IMG/VR virus record: IMGVR_UViG_3300044999_000018 | Location: 1 to 46,182 of that record | Length of the DNA stretch: 46,182 nucleotides | From: a virus | Direction: 5' to 3' (one strand) | Shown here: piece after piece, positions 7,298-15,209 of the stretch | Layout: each line of letters starts with the position of its first letter | How positions within the stretch are numbered: position 1 is the stretch's first letter | The notes under the pieces: generated by a model | The model's input: only the letters and a program-made list of their open reading frames with translations | Database searches by the model: none | What the model was told of the DNA's origin: nothing | Translations under genes and position numbers: made by a program

Positions 7298-10200
7298 CTA
7301 TCCAGCCTTCACGCGCTGGCCGTTGACGTTGAGCTGGATCTTGTCCTCGCGAACCATTTTCATGAGAAAGGTGCCGAACGCGCTGTCGGTGTTGCCGACG
7401 ATCGCGAACTCCACCTTGATCGGCGGCGCGCTCCCGCCGCTGTTCGCTGTGGGCGACACCGACGAACCACCCGGCACCCGCAGCCGCTCCGGGCCGTGCT
7501 CGCCGACACCGATCCACCCATCCGAACCGACCGGGCCACCCGCGCCGTACCAGTTGAACGCGGTCTCGTGGCCCCACGCCGCATCCGGCGACCCGTAGCG
7601 GCCCTTGATGTAGGACTCGCCCCACTGGAGCTGCGCGACGTAGTCACCCAAGTCGTAGGGATGCCCGTGCCCCAACGACTGCGGGATGCCATAAGCACCC
7701 GACGAAGGGTTGACCGCGTTGGGGTTCCACCCGGACTCCTGGTTGAACAACCGAATCAGGGACGGCATTTGATCCTGGCCCCACCCGAACTGAGACAGGA
7801 TGCTCGACGCATATGCCTGCGCCGCGCCAGCGACACCGCTGCCCGCCGCCAGCGAACCACCGCCAGGCACGGAACCCGACATGCCGCCGAACGCGCCCCA
7901 GTCCACCGCGCCGGCCTGCGGCAACTTCGGCGCCGGACCACCCAACGCGTGCAGCACCTGGCCGGCCACATCCAGGGCACCCCACTGCGCCGCCAGCGGC
8001 AAGTTCATGCCCAACGCCCCAACGGCACCGCCCGACGCGTACCCCTGGGCGTGCATCATCGAATTGGCGTGCGGCAACACACTCGACCCCGGCGCCAACT
8101 TCACCAACTCCGGGCCCTGCTCCCCCACCCACACCATGCCCTCCGCCGGGCCACCAGCCGCCCGCGCCCGCACACCCGGCGACCGGTAGCCGGCCTGCCC
8201 CGGACCCGGCAGGATCGACTCGATCTGCGAGAAGCTCATGCCCAGCTGGTTCCCGACCGCCACCAACTGCTGCGGATTCAAGCTCGGTGTTCCGGTGATC
8301 CCGAACCCGACCTGCATGCCGTTCAGGCCGTTCAGCGACCCGACCACATTGCTGATCTGGGAGTTCATGAAACCCATTTTCTCGCCCGCGACCTGGGTCA
8401 TCTGCGCGGCGAGTTGCTCCGACCCCGTCTGGTCTTTGTAGGCCAGGTAAATGTTTTCGATCATCTGCCGGTTCTGCGCGCCAATCAGGGTGTTCGCGTC
8501 CGTCGAGCGGGACTCGTTGCTGATCGCCGTGTTCAGTGCTTGCGACGCCGCGGTTTGGGCCTGCTTCGCCTGCCGCACCGCGACCTCGGCCTGCTGCTCC
8601 CCGTACTCGGCGTTCGTCACCGCCTGAACAGCCTGCTGCTGCGCGTACTCCGCGTTCGTCACACCCTGCGCCGCGGTGGTGACACCGTCATGGGCTTGCG
8701 CAAGGGCGTGTTCGGCGGTCAGGACAGCCGGGTTGTTGTCCACACCCTGCCGGCGGGCGGTGGACAGCGCGGACTGTGCGTTGCTGCTCGAATTCTGGGC
8801 GTCCGCGACCTGATTCTCCGCCGCGATCAACGCCTCCGCTGCCTTGACCTGGATCTCGTTCCAGGTGGTGATCCCCTGGCTGGCCATCTGCTGCGCGTTC
8901 CCCGGTGTCACACCCAGTTTCGCCGCGGCGGTTTGGGCGTCGAACAGGTTCGTGTTCGCCGACTGCGCACTGGCCGCCGCATCGTTGGCCTGCAACGACA
9001 ACGACACCAACGCCTGCTGCGCCTGCGTCCGCGCGGCCGTCACAGCCAACTGGGCCTGCTGCTCCTGATACACCGCGTTCGTATAGGCCTTCTGCGCGGT
9101 GGTCACCGCCAACGCGGCCTGCTCCTCACCGTGCCGCGCCGACGCGACACCCTGCGCCGCGGTGGCCACGCCGTGCTCCGCATTGGACACCGACTGGCCG
9201 GCCTGGTCATACGCTGCCCCAGCCGTCGTAACGGCCGCCTGCAACTGCTTCCAAGTCTGGACACCCTGACCGGCAGTGATGGACGACTTGTCGGTGGCAT
9301 TCTCCATATACGTTGCGCCAGCGGTCGCGTCCGAGATCGACTTCGACGCGGCCTGAATCGACAGGCCATAGCCGTTCGCGGCCTGCTGCCCAGCGGTCAT
9401 CGTGAACCCGAGCGCCTCCAACGCGTGCTGGTTAGCCGCGACCGTTGCCTTCATCCCAGCCAGGGCATTGTCGGCCTGCGGCACGATGTTGTTCAACGCG
9501 TTGAACTGGTCCACCGCCTGCTTCGCGGCCGGAGACAGTTTGGTGTAGGCGTCGTGGTTGCCGTTCACCTCGTCGGTCAAGTCCTTCACCGACATGGTGG
9601 TGTCCATGCCGGCGTCCCCGATGCCGTGAATCGAGATCGCCGCGTCCTCGCCGATCTGGGTCATGGTCATCATCTGGGCGCCGAGCTGCTTCTGCTGTTC
9701 GTGCAAACCCTTCGTGTAGCTCGTGGCCTGCGCGACACTCCCCGAATACTGCTGCCCGAACTGGCTGCCCGACTGCCCCAAGATCAGCAGGTCACCAGAC
9801 ATCTTCTGCATGTTCGCATTACCGCCGAGCATGCTCGCCGCGGCCGAACCCGTCGCGTTCCCCAACGCGATCATCTGCTGCGACAAGTCCTGCGTCGCCG
9901 CCGCTTGCGAACCGGTGGTCAAAAACATGCCCATCATCGCGATCTGCGCGACATTCATCAACATATACAGCGGGCCCATCGACGCACCCAAACCATGCGA
10001 CGCGTTAGCCGCTAGATCCTCACTCTTCGCCAGCGCGGCCGACGCCGACGCGGCCACAGCCTCAGACGCCCCGAGTTCCGCCTGCGCCTTCGAGTTCGCC
10101 GCGCCAGCCGCAGCCGCTTCCTCCTCCGCGGCCGCCAAGGCCAGTTGCGACTTCGTCGTCGGCTCCGCGTTCGCCTGTGCCTGGGCCGCGGCCAGTTCTT

Positions 10201-10684
10201 GCTGGGCTTTCGACTCCTGCTGCGCCGCAGCCGACGCAGCCGCGGCTGCCTCCTCGGCGGCCGCCTGGGTTTGGATCTTGAATGCGGCCAGCGAGGTGGG
10301 GTCGGCTTCGACGATGATGTTTTCGCGGACCTCCTGGCTTGTCTGGGCCACCAGTTCGCGCACGGCTTCCCGGTACTGGGCCGCGTTCGCGATCTCCACC
10401 GGGATGTTGGCCTTCGTGATCCCCGACAGTTCACCCAACGTCGCGTCCAGTTGTTCGAGGAACGGGACGGTGTCGGCGTTGACGGGGATCTCCAACGCCT
10501 GCTTACTGATCGTCTTCAGCGAGGCTTTGACCTGGGCCAGGAACGCCTCGTTGATCGGGTTGGTGGCGGTGATACCGATCGGCGCGAACGACTTCTCGAA
10601 CGTCTGCCACGACGCCTTCAACTCGTCCTTCGTCGCGGCCGTCAGGTCAGCGGCCTTGACCTCAATCAGGACCTCGTTGCCCAT
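7298..10684 (-). CDS. tape measure protein with lytic transglycosylase domain
   Basis: 1128 aa from the ATG at 10684, preceded by an unusually complete Shine-Dalgarno (AGGAGGTGATC). It sets tail length. Residues ~140-230 are Ala/Glu/Gln coiled coil, a hydrophobic segment follows (MGPLYMLMNVAQIAMMGMFL), and residues ~480-750 are repeated Ala/Gln/Val heptads. Gly-rich sections contain GEQGPEL and later GEHGPER, a tape-measure motif present twice. Near the C terminus NQESGWNPNAVNPSSGAYGIPQSLG (motif split here for reading: E983 then GAYGIPQ) is a transglycosylase-like active site for local peptidoglycan cutting during DNA entry. Confidence 0.93.
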   Translation of the reverse strand: MGNEVLIEVKAADLTAATKDELKASWQTFEKSFAPIGITATNPINEAFLAQVKASLKTISKQALEIPVNADTVPFLEQLDATLGELSGITKANIPVEIANAAQYREAVRELVAQTSQEVRENIIVEADPTSLAAFKIQTQAAAEEAAAAASAAAQQESKAQQELAAAQAQANAEPTTKSQLALAAAEEEAAAAGAANSKAQAELGASEAVAASASAALAKSEDLAANASHGLGASMGPLYMLMNVAQIAMMGMFLTTGSQAAATQDLSQQMIALGNATGSAAASMLGGNANMQKMSGDLLILGQSGSQFGQQYSGSVAQATSYTKGLHEQQKQLGAQMMTMTQIGEDAAISIHGIGDAGMDTTMSVKDLTDEVNGNHDAYTKLSPAAKQAVDQFNALNNIVPQADNALAGMKATVAANQHALEALGFTMTAGQQAANGYGLSIQAASKSISDATAGATYMENATDKSSITAGQGVQTWKQLQAAVTTAGAAYDQAGQSVSNAEHGVATAAQGVASARHGEEQAALAVTTAQKAYTNAVYQEQQAQLAVTAARTQAQQALVSLSLQANDAAASAQSANTNLFDAQTAAAKLGVTPGNAQQMASQGITTWNEIQVKAAEALIAAENQVADAQNSSSNAQSALSTARRQGVDNNPAVLTAEHALAQAHDGVTTAAQGVTNAEYAQQQAVQAVTNAEYGEQQAEVAVRQAKQAQTAASQALNTAISNESRSTDANTLIGAQNRQMIENIYLAYKDQTGSEQLAAQMTQVAGEKMGFMNSQISNVVGSLNGLNGMQVGFGITGTPSLNPQQLVAVGNQLGMSFSQIESILPGPGQAGYRSPGVRARAAGGPAEGMVWVGEQGPELVKLAPGSSVLPHANSMMHAQGYASGGAVGALGMNLPLAAQWGALDVAGQVLHALGGPAPKLPQAGAVDWGAFGGMSGSVPGGGSLAAGSGVAGAAQAYASSILSQFGWGQDQMPSLIRLFNQESGWNPNAVNPSSGAYGIPQSLGHGHPYDLGDYVAQLQWGESYIKGRYGSPDAAWGHETAFNWYGAGGPVGSDGWIGVGEHGPERLRVPGGSSVSPTANSGGSAPPIKVEFAIVGNTDSAFGTFLMKMVREDKIQLNVNGQRVKAG

Positions 10685-11245
10685 CGGTGATCACCTCCTG
10701 CCCGTAGTCGATGATGTTCACGTACCGCAACAGATCCGAACTCTCTGCCAGCAGCGTCGAGAGCGTGTAGCCGGGGAACCTCTGCAACAACGACAGGACC
10801 CGTTCCGCCTCGACTAGCTCGCGAGGCTTTCCGATGGGATTTCCGTCAGCATCGCTTCCGCCTCCGTCGGCGGCGACGAACCGCCACTTCCGGATGGCTT
10901 CGGCAAAGGGCGCGACACTCCAGTGACCGAGTCCAACCACGTCCCCAACAGCAAACCAACGAACTGGCCCTCCAAGGTCAGCAGTCCCGCGAGCGTTTCG
11001 GGCACCGCCGCACCGTCCTCTTCGGTGAGGTTCCAATCCACCAAGTGGTCCACGAACATGGAGTGCAGTTCAGCCACGTGCGCTTTGATGTCCTGAACCG
11101 TGTCGTTCGGGCTCTGCCAGCGCAGGTCGGTCGCGCGGAACGCCTCCTCGAGGGACGGCTTCTTGACGCGTACTTCCATGCCCTCGTACTCGGCGTCGAC
11201 GAACACGAGTTTCAGGATGGTGCGCGGAACGACGTAGCCGGTCAT
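10662..11245 (-). CDS. tail assembly chaperone, -1 frameshift fusion (GT-type)
   Basis: Translation starts at the ATG at 11245 and slips back one base on C CCT TTG (10910-10904) after codon 114. It then reads 80 further codons to the stop at 10662-10664, giving about 194 aa. The downstream part (AEAIRKWRFVAADGGG... YTLSTLLAESSDLLRYVNIIDYGQE) has no good start of its own near the overlap. The two-product arrangement directly upstream of the tape measure gene is the hallmark of lambda G/GT-type chaperones, which hold the tape measure during tail assembly. Confidence 0.85.
10814..11245 (-). CDS. tail assembly chaperone, unshifted product (G-type)
   Basis: 143 aa. It begins MTGYVVPRTILKLVFVDAEYEGMEVRVKKPSLEEAFRATDL in segments typical of phage tail assembly chaperones: a short beta start and then helices. 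It ends in a low-complexity tail (SGSGGSSPPTEAEA) reached only when no frameshift occurs. The ATG overlaps the upstream stop (11242-11244). The shorter form is normally made in excess over the fusion. Confidence 0.88.
   Translation of the reverse strand: MTGYVVPRTILKLVFVDAEYEGMEVRVKKPSLEEAFRATDLRWQSPNDTVQDIKAHVAELHSMFVDHLVDWNLTEEDGAAVPETLAGLLTLEGQFVGLLLGTWLDSVTGVSRPLPKPSGSGGSSPPTEAEAMLTEIPSESLAS
10904..10910 (-). promoter_or_regulatory. -1 ribosomal frameshift slippery heptamer
   Basis: On the minus strand the bases are C CCT TTG in the frame of the upstream product. This is an exact X XXY YYZ heptamer. Slippage of both tRNAs by -1 (CCC TTT) enters the 10662 frame, which is already open there. 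The upstream frame closes at 10814, about 90 nt later, so the two reading frames overlap across the site. A stimulatory downstream structure was not worked out. Confidence 0.8.
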
Positions 11246-11616
11246 GCGTTTTGCGCCTCCACAAACCTCGCGGTGACCTCCGCGCCGACCTCGCCCGCCA
11301 TGGCGTCCACCTTCTCCGCCGCCTCACGTGCGCTGCCGTAGCCCTTGAACCGGGTTTCCGGGAAGTTCCGCGAGCCCTGACCTTCCAACCACGGCCCATA
11401 CACCGAGGTGCCGTCGTTCACCACGGCCGACGTGTCCGACACCCGATCCACACGCAACGTCGACGTGTACCGGCCCTGGTTGACTTTGATGTTCGCGTCC
11501 AGGTTGGTGCGCCACGTCTCCATCGCCGTGTCCGCCACGGCACCGGTCAGGTCAGCGACGAGTTCGAACATCCCAACCTCCCAACCGCCGTCGAACAAAC
11601 CACCCTGAACCGGCAT
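11242..11616 (-). CDS. head-tail/tail completion-type protein, 124 aa
   Basis: The ATG at 11616 overlaps the stop of the HNH gene; the frame upstream is shadow. Sequence features: VGMFELVADLTGAVADTAMETWRTNL, then VYGPWLEGQGSRNFPETRFKGYG, and a helical end (REAAEKVDAMAGEVGAEVTARFVE). The YGPWLEGQGSRN...RFKGY pattern is like HK97 gp10-type proteins, which sit at the neck or tail-terminator position. Family placement is by eye. Confidence 0.7.
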   Translation of the reverse strand: MPVQGGLFDGGWEVGMFELVADLTGAVADTAMETWRTNLDANIKVNQGRYTSTLRVDRVSDTSAVVNDGTSVYGPWLEGQGSRNFPETRFKGYGSAREAAEKVDAMAGEVGAEVTARFVEAQNA

Positions 11617-12110
11617 CAGTAGCTCCCGTTCAGCTTTCGCGCTACCACGGCCCGCCGCTGCCGGGCACGAGCTACCTCCGGCGTGCTGTGGATGCGTGCA
11701 TGTTCCGCTCGGGTCACCATTTGCAGGTTCTCCAATCGGTCGTCGGACGGATCTTCGTTGACGTGGTGGACGATTCGGCCACGAGGGATCGGACCGTTGA
11801 CTGCTTCCCACACGAGCCTTGCCCGGTAGCGCCAACGTCCGTCCTGGCACTTGACCACGTACCGACCCTTGGCTTCGAGGCGTTCCGTACCGACCAGAAC
11901 CGCGCGCGGTGATGGCTTGCCACGCATGTGGTCGGCCAGGTCGAACCTTCGGACGTGGTCACCCTTGTGGCCCTCACTGCTTGCCCGCCTCCTCTCTTCG
12001 GTGTGCGGAACGCCTGTTAGCTTCCTTCGTCGTGTTTCATTCGCACACGGCATGCATTGTTTGGCGTTGGGATTCTTGGACCGTCCACAATCGCATAGTG
12101 TTGTGAGCAC
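11616..12110 (-). CDS. HNH homing-type endonuclease
   Basis: 164 aa, GTG start at 12110 without an obvious Shine-Dalgarno. N-terminal zinc-like pairs CDCGRSKNPNAKQCMPC. The nuclease core near residues 110-145 is RIVHHVNEDPSDDRLENLQM, then HARIH, an HNH_3-type motif with HH, N and H. It is a stand-alone enzyme inside the tail operon, between a tail-tube-like gene and a neck-type gene. The DNA around its start (about 12000-12140) is clearly lower in GC than its neighbours, which suggests recent insertion as a mobile intron-less homing gene. Confidence 0.88.
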   Translation of the reverse strand: MLTTLCDCGRSKNPNAKQCMPCANETRRRKLTGVPHTEERRRASSEGHKGDHVRRFDLADHMRGKPSPRAVLVGTERLEAKGRYVVKCQDGRWRYRARLVWEAVNGPIPRGRIVHHVNEDPSDDRLENLQMVTRAEHARIHSTPEVARARQRRAVVARKLNGSY

Positions 12111-12139
12111 AATGCAACTCTATCAGGTCCACATAGGTA

Positions 12140-12553
12140 CTAACTCCAAACTGGAACTGCTCCATCTGCCAAACTCAGCGGCACCTTCCACGTCAGGTCA
12201 CCGTTAGCGGCCCTCGTAAGCGGGTAGTCCGTGATCACACACACATTCGCCAGGGTCGCGCCGTTCACCACGATGTTCGTGGCCCGGTTCACCGTCCCCG
12301 ACCCGAGGTCCCGGAACACCAAGTGAGACACCGCCGCGTTGAACACCCCGGACAGGTTCAGGGTGAAGTCGCCGAGCAGCAGGAGCCGCTCGTGTGCGCT
12401 CTTGTCGATACCGGTGATGTCCTGCACAGCGCGTGGGGTCATGAAGTCGAGGTTGGTGCAGTCATTCCGCACGTCGGTCACTGTGGTGCCGTCGCTCTGC
12501 CTGACGGTCATAGTGGTCCAGCCGATGCCCGATGCCTTTGCCAACGAACTCAC
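12140..12553 (-). CDS. major tail (tube)-like protein, short paralogue
   Basis: 137 aa, GTG at 12553 overlapping the upstream stop. Contains DITGIDKSAHERLLLLGDFTLNLSGVFN split around residues 45-72. The same TGIDKSAHER motif occurs in the larger neighbour at 12963-13706. The rest is beta-rich (GTVNRATNIVVNGATLANVCV) and ends in LTWKVPLSLADGAVP, as tail tube proteins do. Likely a tail tube protein; the position before the assembly chaperone fits. Confidence 0.75.
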   Translation of the reverse strand: MSSLAKASGIGWTTMTVRQSDGTTVTDVRNDCTNLDFMTPRAVQDITGIDKSAHERLLLLGDFTLNLSGVFNAAVSHLVFRDLGSGTVNRATNIVVNGATLANVCVITDYPLTRAANGDLTWKVPLSLADGAVPVWS

Positions 12554-12963
12554 CCTCTCTCAATGATGCTGACGATCTTGTTGGTGTGGGTTGCGCAATC
12601 GTCAGCCCACTGATCACTCCGGTCGTACCGGCGGGCGGTTCCCCGGTCGCGCACGACATACAATTCCGGGCGGCCGGTCGGCACTTTGTGTTGGCTGGCC
12701 TTGAAACACGGCTGGCCGGCCTCGAACACGAAGTACACGGCCGGCGGGTCGTACTTCTCACCGGTGTCGGGGTCGACGTCGATGACGCATTCGCTCCAGT
12801 GGCGTCCGCTGGTTTTGACGGCGTGCTGCATGTGGTCGGGGAGCGTGTCGAGGCGGATGCGCCATCCGTTGTGGTAGTCGAGGCAGCCGATTTCTTCGCA
12901 TGTCGCTGTGCGCCAGTGGGTTGCGATTGGGGTGTCGATGGTCCAGTGCATCTGCTCGCTCAT
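12550..12963 (-). CDS. conserved phage hypothetical, 137 aa
   Basis: The ATG at 12963 overlaps the stop of the upstream tail gene. It has IGCLDYHNGWRIRLDTL, then YFVFEAGQPCFKASQH and ELYVVRDRGTARRYDRSDQWAD. This arrangement (YxxGW, FEAGQxCFxxxxH, LYVVR) recurs in actinophage tail regions as a conserved protein of unknown function. His/Cys residues may bind metal. Tightly coupled to both tail-tube-like genes. Confidence 0.72.
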   Translation of the reverse strand: MSEQMHWTIDTPIATHWRTATCEEIGCLDYHNGWRIRLDTLPDHMQHAVKTSGRHWSECVIDVDPDTGEKYDPPAVYFVFEAGQPCFKASQHKVPTGRPELYVVRDRGTARRYDRSDQWADDCATHTNKIVSIIERG

Positions 12964-13706
12964 CAGAACAGCAGCGCTCCTAGGTTCTGCGTCACCGTCA
13001 CGGCGAACGTGACCGACGTGAAGCCGCCTGTCGTGACGGTCACGGCGCGGACATACCGGCGCAACGTCGCAGTACCGCCGACCGCGATCCGCTGCGCCTG
13101 CGCCGTGATCGCGGTGATCTGCGTGAACCCGCCGCTGGCCACGTCCGCGAACGTCGAGTTATCGGCGGAGTCCTGCAACTTGACCGTCACATCCGTGCCG
13201 GTGAACGCCGAGACGTGCAGGAACGCTTGGAACCCGAACGACTGCGGCGCCAACAGGTCCACCGACGTGCCGTTGGTCGCCACCGTGTCCGTGCGGGGCC
13301 CGTTGGTGAGCTGCACACCCCAGTCCAACCCGTACTTGTCGCCGTCCAGCTCGGCCTTGAAAATCAGCGAGCCGTCGGTGCCACGTGTCGGGTCGTAGTT
13401 GGGTTGCACCGCGACGAGTGACGCTGCGGGTGAGCCGAGCCCGTAGCCGCGGAAGTAGGTGCCGATCACATCCGTGCGCGGCAGGGTTTTGAGCACAGTG
13501 TGGATGCCGCCGACCGCCGAGTTCCAATAGGTGGCGAGCGCCATCTTCCCGTCCCGCAACCCGGGGATGCGCTCGTGCGCGGACTTGTCGATGCCGGTGA
13601 CGTCGAGCAGCGCGGTCGGCATCGATAGCGCCACAGTTTGGACGTCACCGGATACCGGGACGCCGGAGATCCATACCCTGTCGCCGAGACCGGAACCCTT
13701 GCCCAT
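12963..13706 (-). CDS. major tail (tube)-like protein, long paralogue
   Basis: 247 aa from the ATG at 13706 (a GTG one codon upstream is possible). Residues ~37-55 read DVTGIDKSAHERIPGLRDG, closely matching the paralogue at 12140-12553. The middle portion is tail-tube-like (FKAELDGDKYGLDWGVQLTNG). The C-terminal ~90 residues are a separate Thr/Val-rich beta domain (LHVSAFTGTDVTVKLQDSADN...YVRAVTVTT), likely a surface-exposed Ig-like addition. Confidence 0.78.
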   Translation of the reverse strand: MGKGSGLGDRVWISGVPVSGDVQTVALSMPTALLDVTGIDKSAHERIPGLRDGKMALATYWNSAVGGIHTVLKTLPRTDVIGTYFRGYGLGSPAASLVAVQPNYDPTRGTDGSLIFKAELDGDKYGLDWGVQLTNGPRTDTVATNGTSVDLLAPQSFGFQAFLHVSAFTGTDVTVKLQDSADNSTFADVASGGFTQITAITAQAQRIAVGGTATLRRYVRAVTVTTGGFTSVTFAVTVTQNLGALLF

Positions 13707-14002
13707 CACTCACCGTCCTTCGTGGCCGTCACGGCCTGGTAGGCGTCATGGATTGCCGCCGTTGTCGGCAGGGTTGCCGGCGTGTCTGGGTGGTGGCGGG
13801 TGCACACCACATACGGGGTGCCTTCCACGTGGTGGCGCCCGATTCTCGGGCAGCCTTGGACGTGGCAGTTGTGTTTGTAGTAGGCGCCCGCGACGAGACC
13901 GAACACCCCGAACGACGGCAACGCGGAGAAGATGCCCGACCAGAACAGGTAGACGGGCCCGGACCCGTTGTCGAGTCCTGCCCAGTGCGCGATCCAGTTC
14001 AC
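13706..14002 (-). CDS. small membrane protein with Cys/His cluster
   Basis: 98 aa from the GTG at 14002, overlapping the upstream TGA. Residues ~15-40 form a hydrophobic segment (GPVYLFWSGIFSALPSFGVFGLVAGAY). A probable metal site follows: HNCHVQGCPRIGRHHVEGT and VCTRHHPD. This layout (one span plus C-x3-GC-x-R-x-GRH and CxxHHP) is frequent in actinophages. Function unknown. Confidence 0.72.
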   Translation of the reverse strand: MNWIAHWAGLDNGSGPVYLFWSGIFSALPSFGVFGLVAGAYYKHNCHVQGCPRIGRHHVEGTPYVVCTRHHPDTPATLPTTAAIHDAYQAVTATKDGE

Positions 14003-15207
14003 GGCGCTTGCCCCCAAACGTTGTCGACCACGAGGGGGATGTTGATGTCCATGATTCGGGTGGGCTGGTCCTTCAGGTATCCCGCGTCGGCCGACAGGGG
14101 TTTTCCGTTGGAGCCCAACACATCCACTTCGATGACCGACCCGCCGAGCGTGTATCCGGCCGTCAGGGTGCCGATCATCCCAGCGGCAGCGGTGGCCATC
14201 TGCGGGTCCACAGTGTCCAAGGCACCCGTGATCATCGGCATGTAGATCCGCAACGTGAACACCACCAGGCCGGCCGTCGAGTTCAAGCCCGAGAACTTCC
14301 TGGCCGGCCCGATCGTCTGCAACCACACCGCGGCGATCATCCCGGCGGGTGGGGGTTGGATGATCTCGTGCCCGGTGACGACGGCGAACAGGCCAGACTT
14401 CTCGGCCATGGTGACGAGCGAGTTGGTGAGCCCGTTAGCGTCGAACCCGGCGACGAACACCGCGATCGTGACCGGTTGCGCGGCGAACGCGGACAGGCTG
14501 TTGAGGTCCGTGACCGACACGAGGACCGCGTAGGTGCCGTTGCTGCTATAGGTGTGGCTGGCGGTGTTCAGGCTGGACACGGTTGGTGTGGTGCCGTCGC
14601 CCCAGTCGTACTTGTACACCGCCCCAGCGAGCCCCGCGCCGCTGTCGGTGGCGCTGATGGTCGCTGTCGCGACGGCACCAGCGGTGGTGATGGCCAGGTT
14701 CGTGATCGCAGGGCCGGCGATACCCAACGAGTAGACGAAGTCGTTGCCGTAGAAGGTGTGCGTGGACGACGGGGTGGTAGGGAAGTTCGTCTGTGTGGTG
14801 TTGAAGACACCGTTCCCGTTCGTGCCGTTGGAGAACGCGACCGCGGTGACGTTGTTGTCGGCCGAGTTGACCGCCGTGTCGAGGCCGTGGACGACCTGCC
14901 CGTACAGGCCGCCGGTCGTGTACGACACGACGAACCGGGACCCGGCCGGCCGGGTGACCGTGGCCACCAGGTTGTAGGTGGCCCACCCAGAGGTCAGGAC
15001 GTTCGGGAGGTTCGCGGCGCCGAGCAGCGTGCCGGTAGCCGACCAGATCCGGGCCTTCCGGCTCGCCACGGACACATCAGCCGGTCCGCCCCACAACCGG
15101 ACCGCGCTGATCGTCAAGTCCGAGTTCGCGATGTACTCGACGCCGAGTTCGTAGCCGTTGTTGTCGGTGCTGGCTGTCGGGTCCGCACCACCCCACCCGT
15201 TCGGCAT
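13999..15207 (-). CDS. tail-terminator-like protein with N-terminal DUF4082 and PKD domains
   Basis: 402 aa, ATG at 15207. Residues ~15-165 resemble DUF4082 (YELGVEYIANSDLTISAVRLWGG, RIWSATGTLLG, GWATYNLV, RFVVSYTTGGLYG). Residues ~170-250 resemble a PKD domain (YKYDWGDGTTP, HTYSSNGTYAVLVSVTD). Residues ~255-402 (NGLTNSLVTMAEKSGLFAVV, MIAAVWLQTI, VVFTLRIYMPM, IMDINIPLVV) look like a tail terminator or tail completion protein. Gene order (after the connector, before the tail tube) agrees. Both added domains are carbohydrate or cell-surface type in other proteins, so the neck may be decorated. Domain calls are by pattern. Confidence 0.75.
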   Translation of the reverse strand: MPNGWGGADPTASTDNNGYELGVEYIANSDLTISAVRLWGGPADVSVASRKARIWSATGTLLGAANLPNVLTSGWATYNLVATVTRPAGSRFVVSYTTGGLYGQVVHGLDTAVNSADNNVTAVAFSNGTNGNGVFNTTQTNFPTTPSSTHTFYGNDFVYSLGIAGPAITNLAITTAGAVATATISATDSGAGLAGAVYKYDWGDGTTPTVSSLNTASHTYSSNGTYAVLVSVTDLNSLSAFAAQPVTIAVFVAGFDANGLTNSLVTMAEKSGLFAVVTGHEIIQPPPAGMIAAVWLQTIGPARKFSGLNSTAGLVVFTLRIYMPMITGALDTVDPQMATAAAGMIGTLTAGYTLGGSVIEVDVLGSNGKPLSADAGYLKDQPTRIMDINIPLVVDNVWGQAP

Positions 15208-15209
15208 GG

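Noticed and set aside
7067-10015. Very long rightward open frame (982 aa) opposite the tape measure gene
   Set aside because: Arg/Pro/His-rich, no recognisable domain; it is the antisense shadow of a high-GC gene with Gln/Ala repeats.
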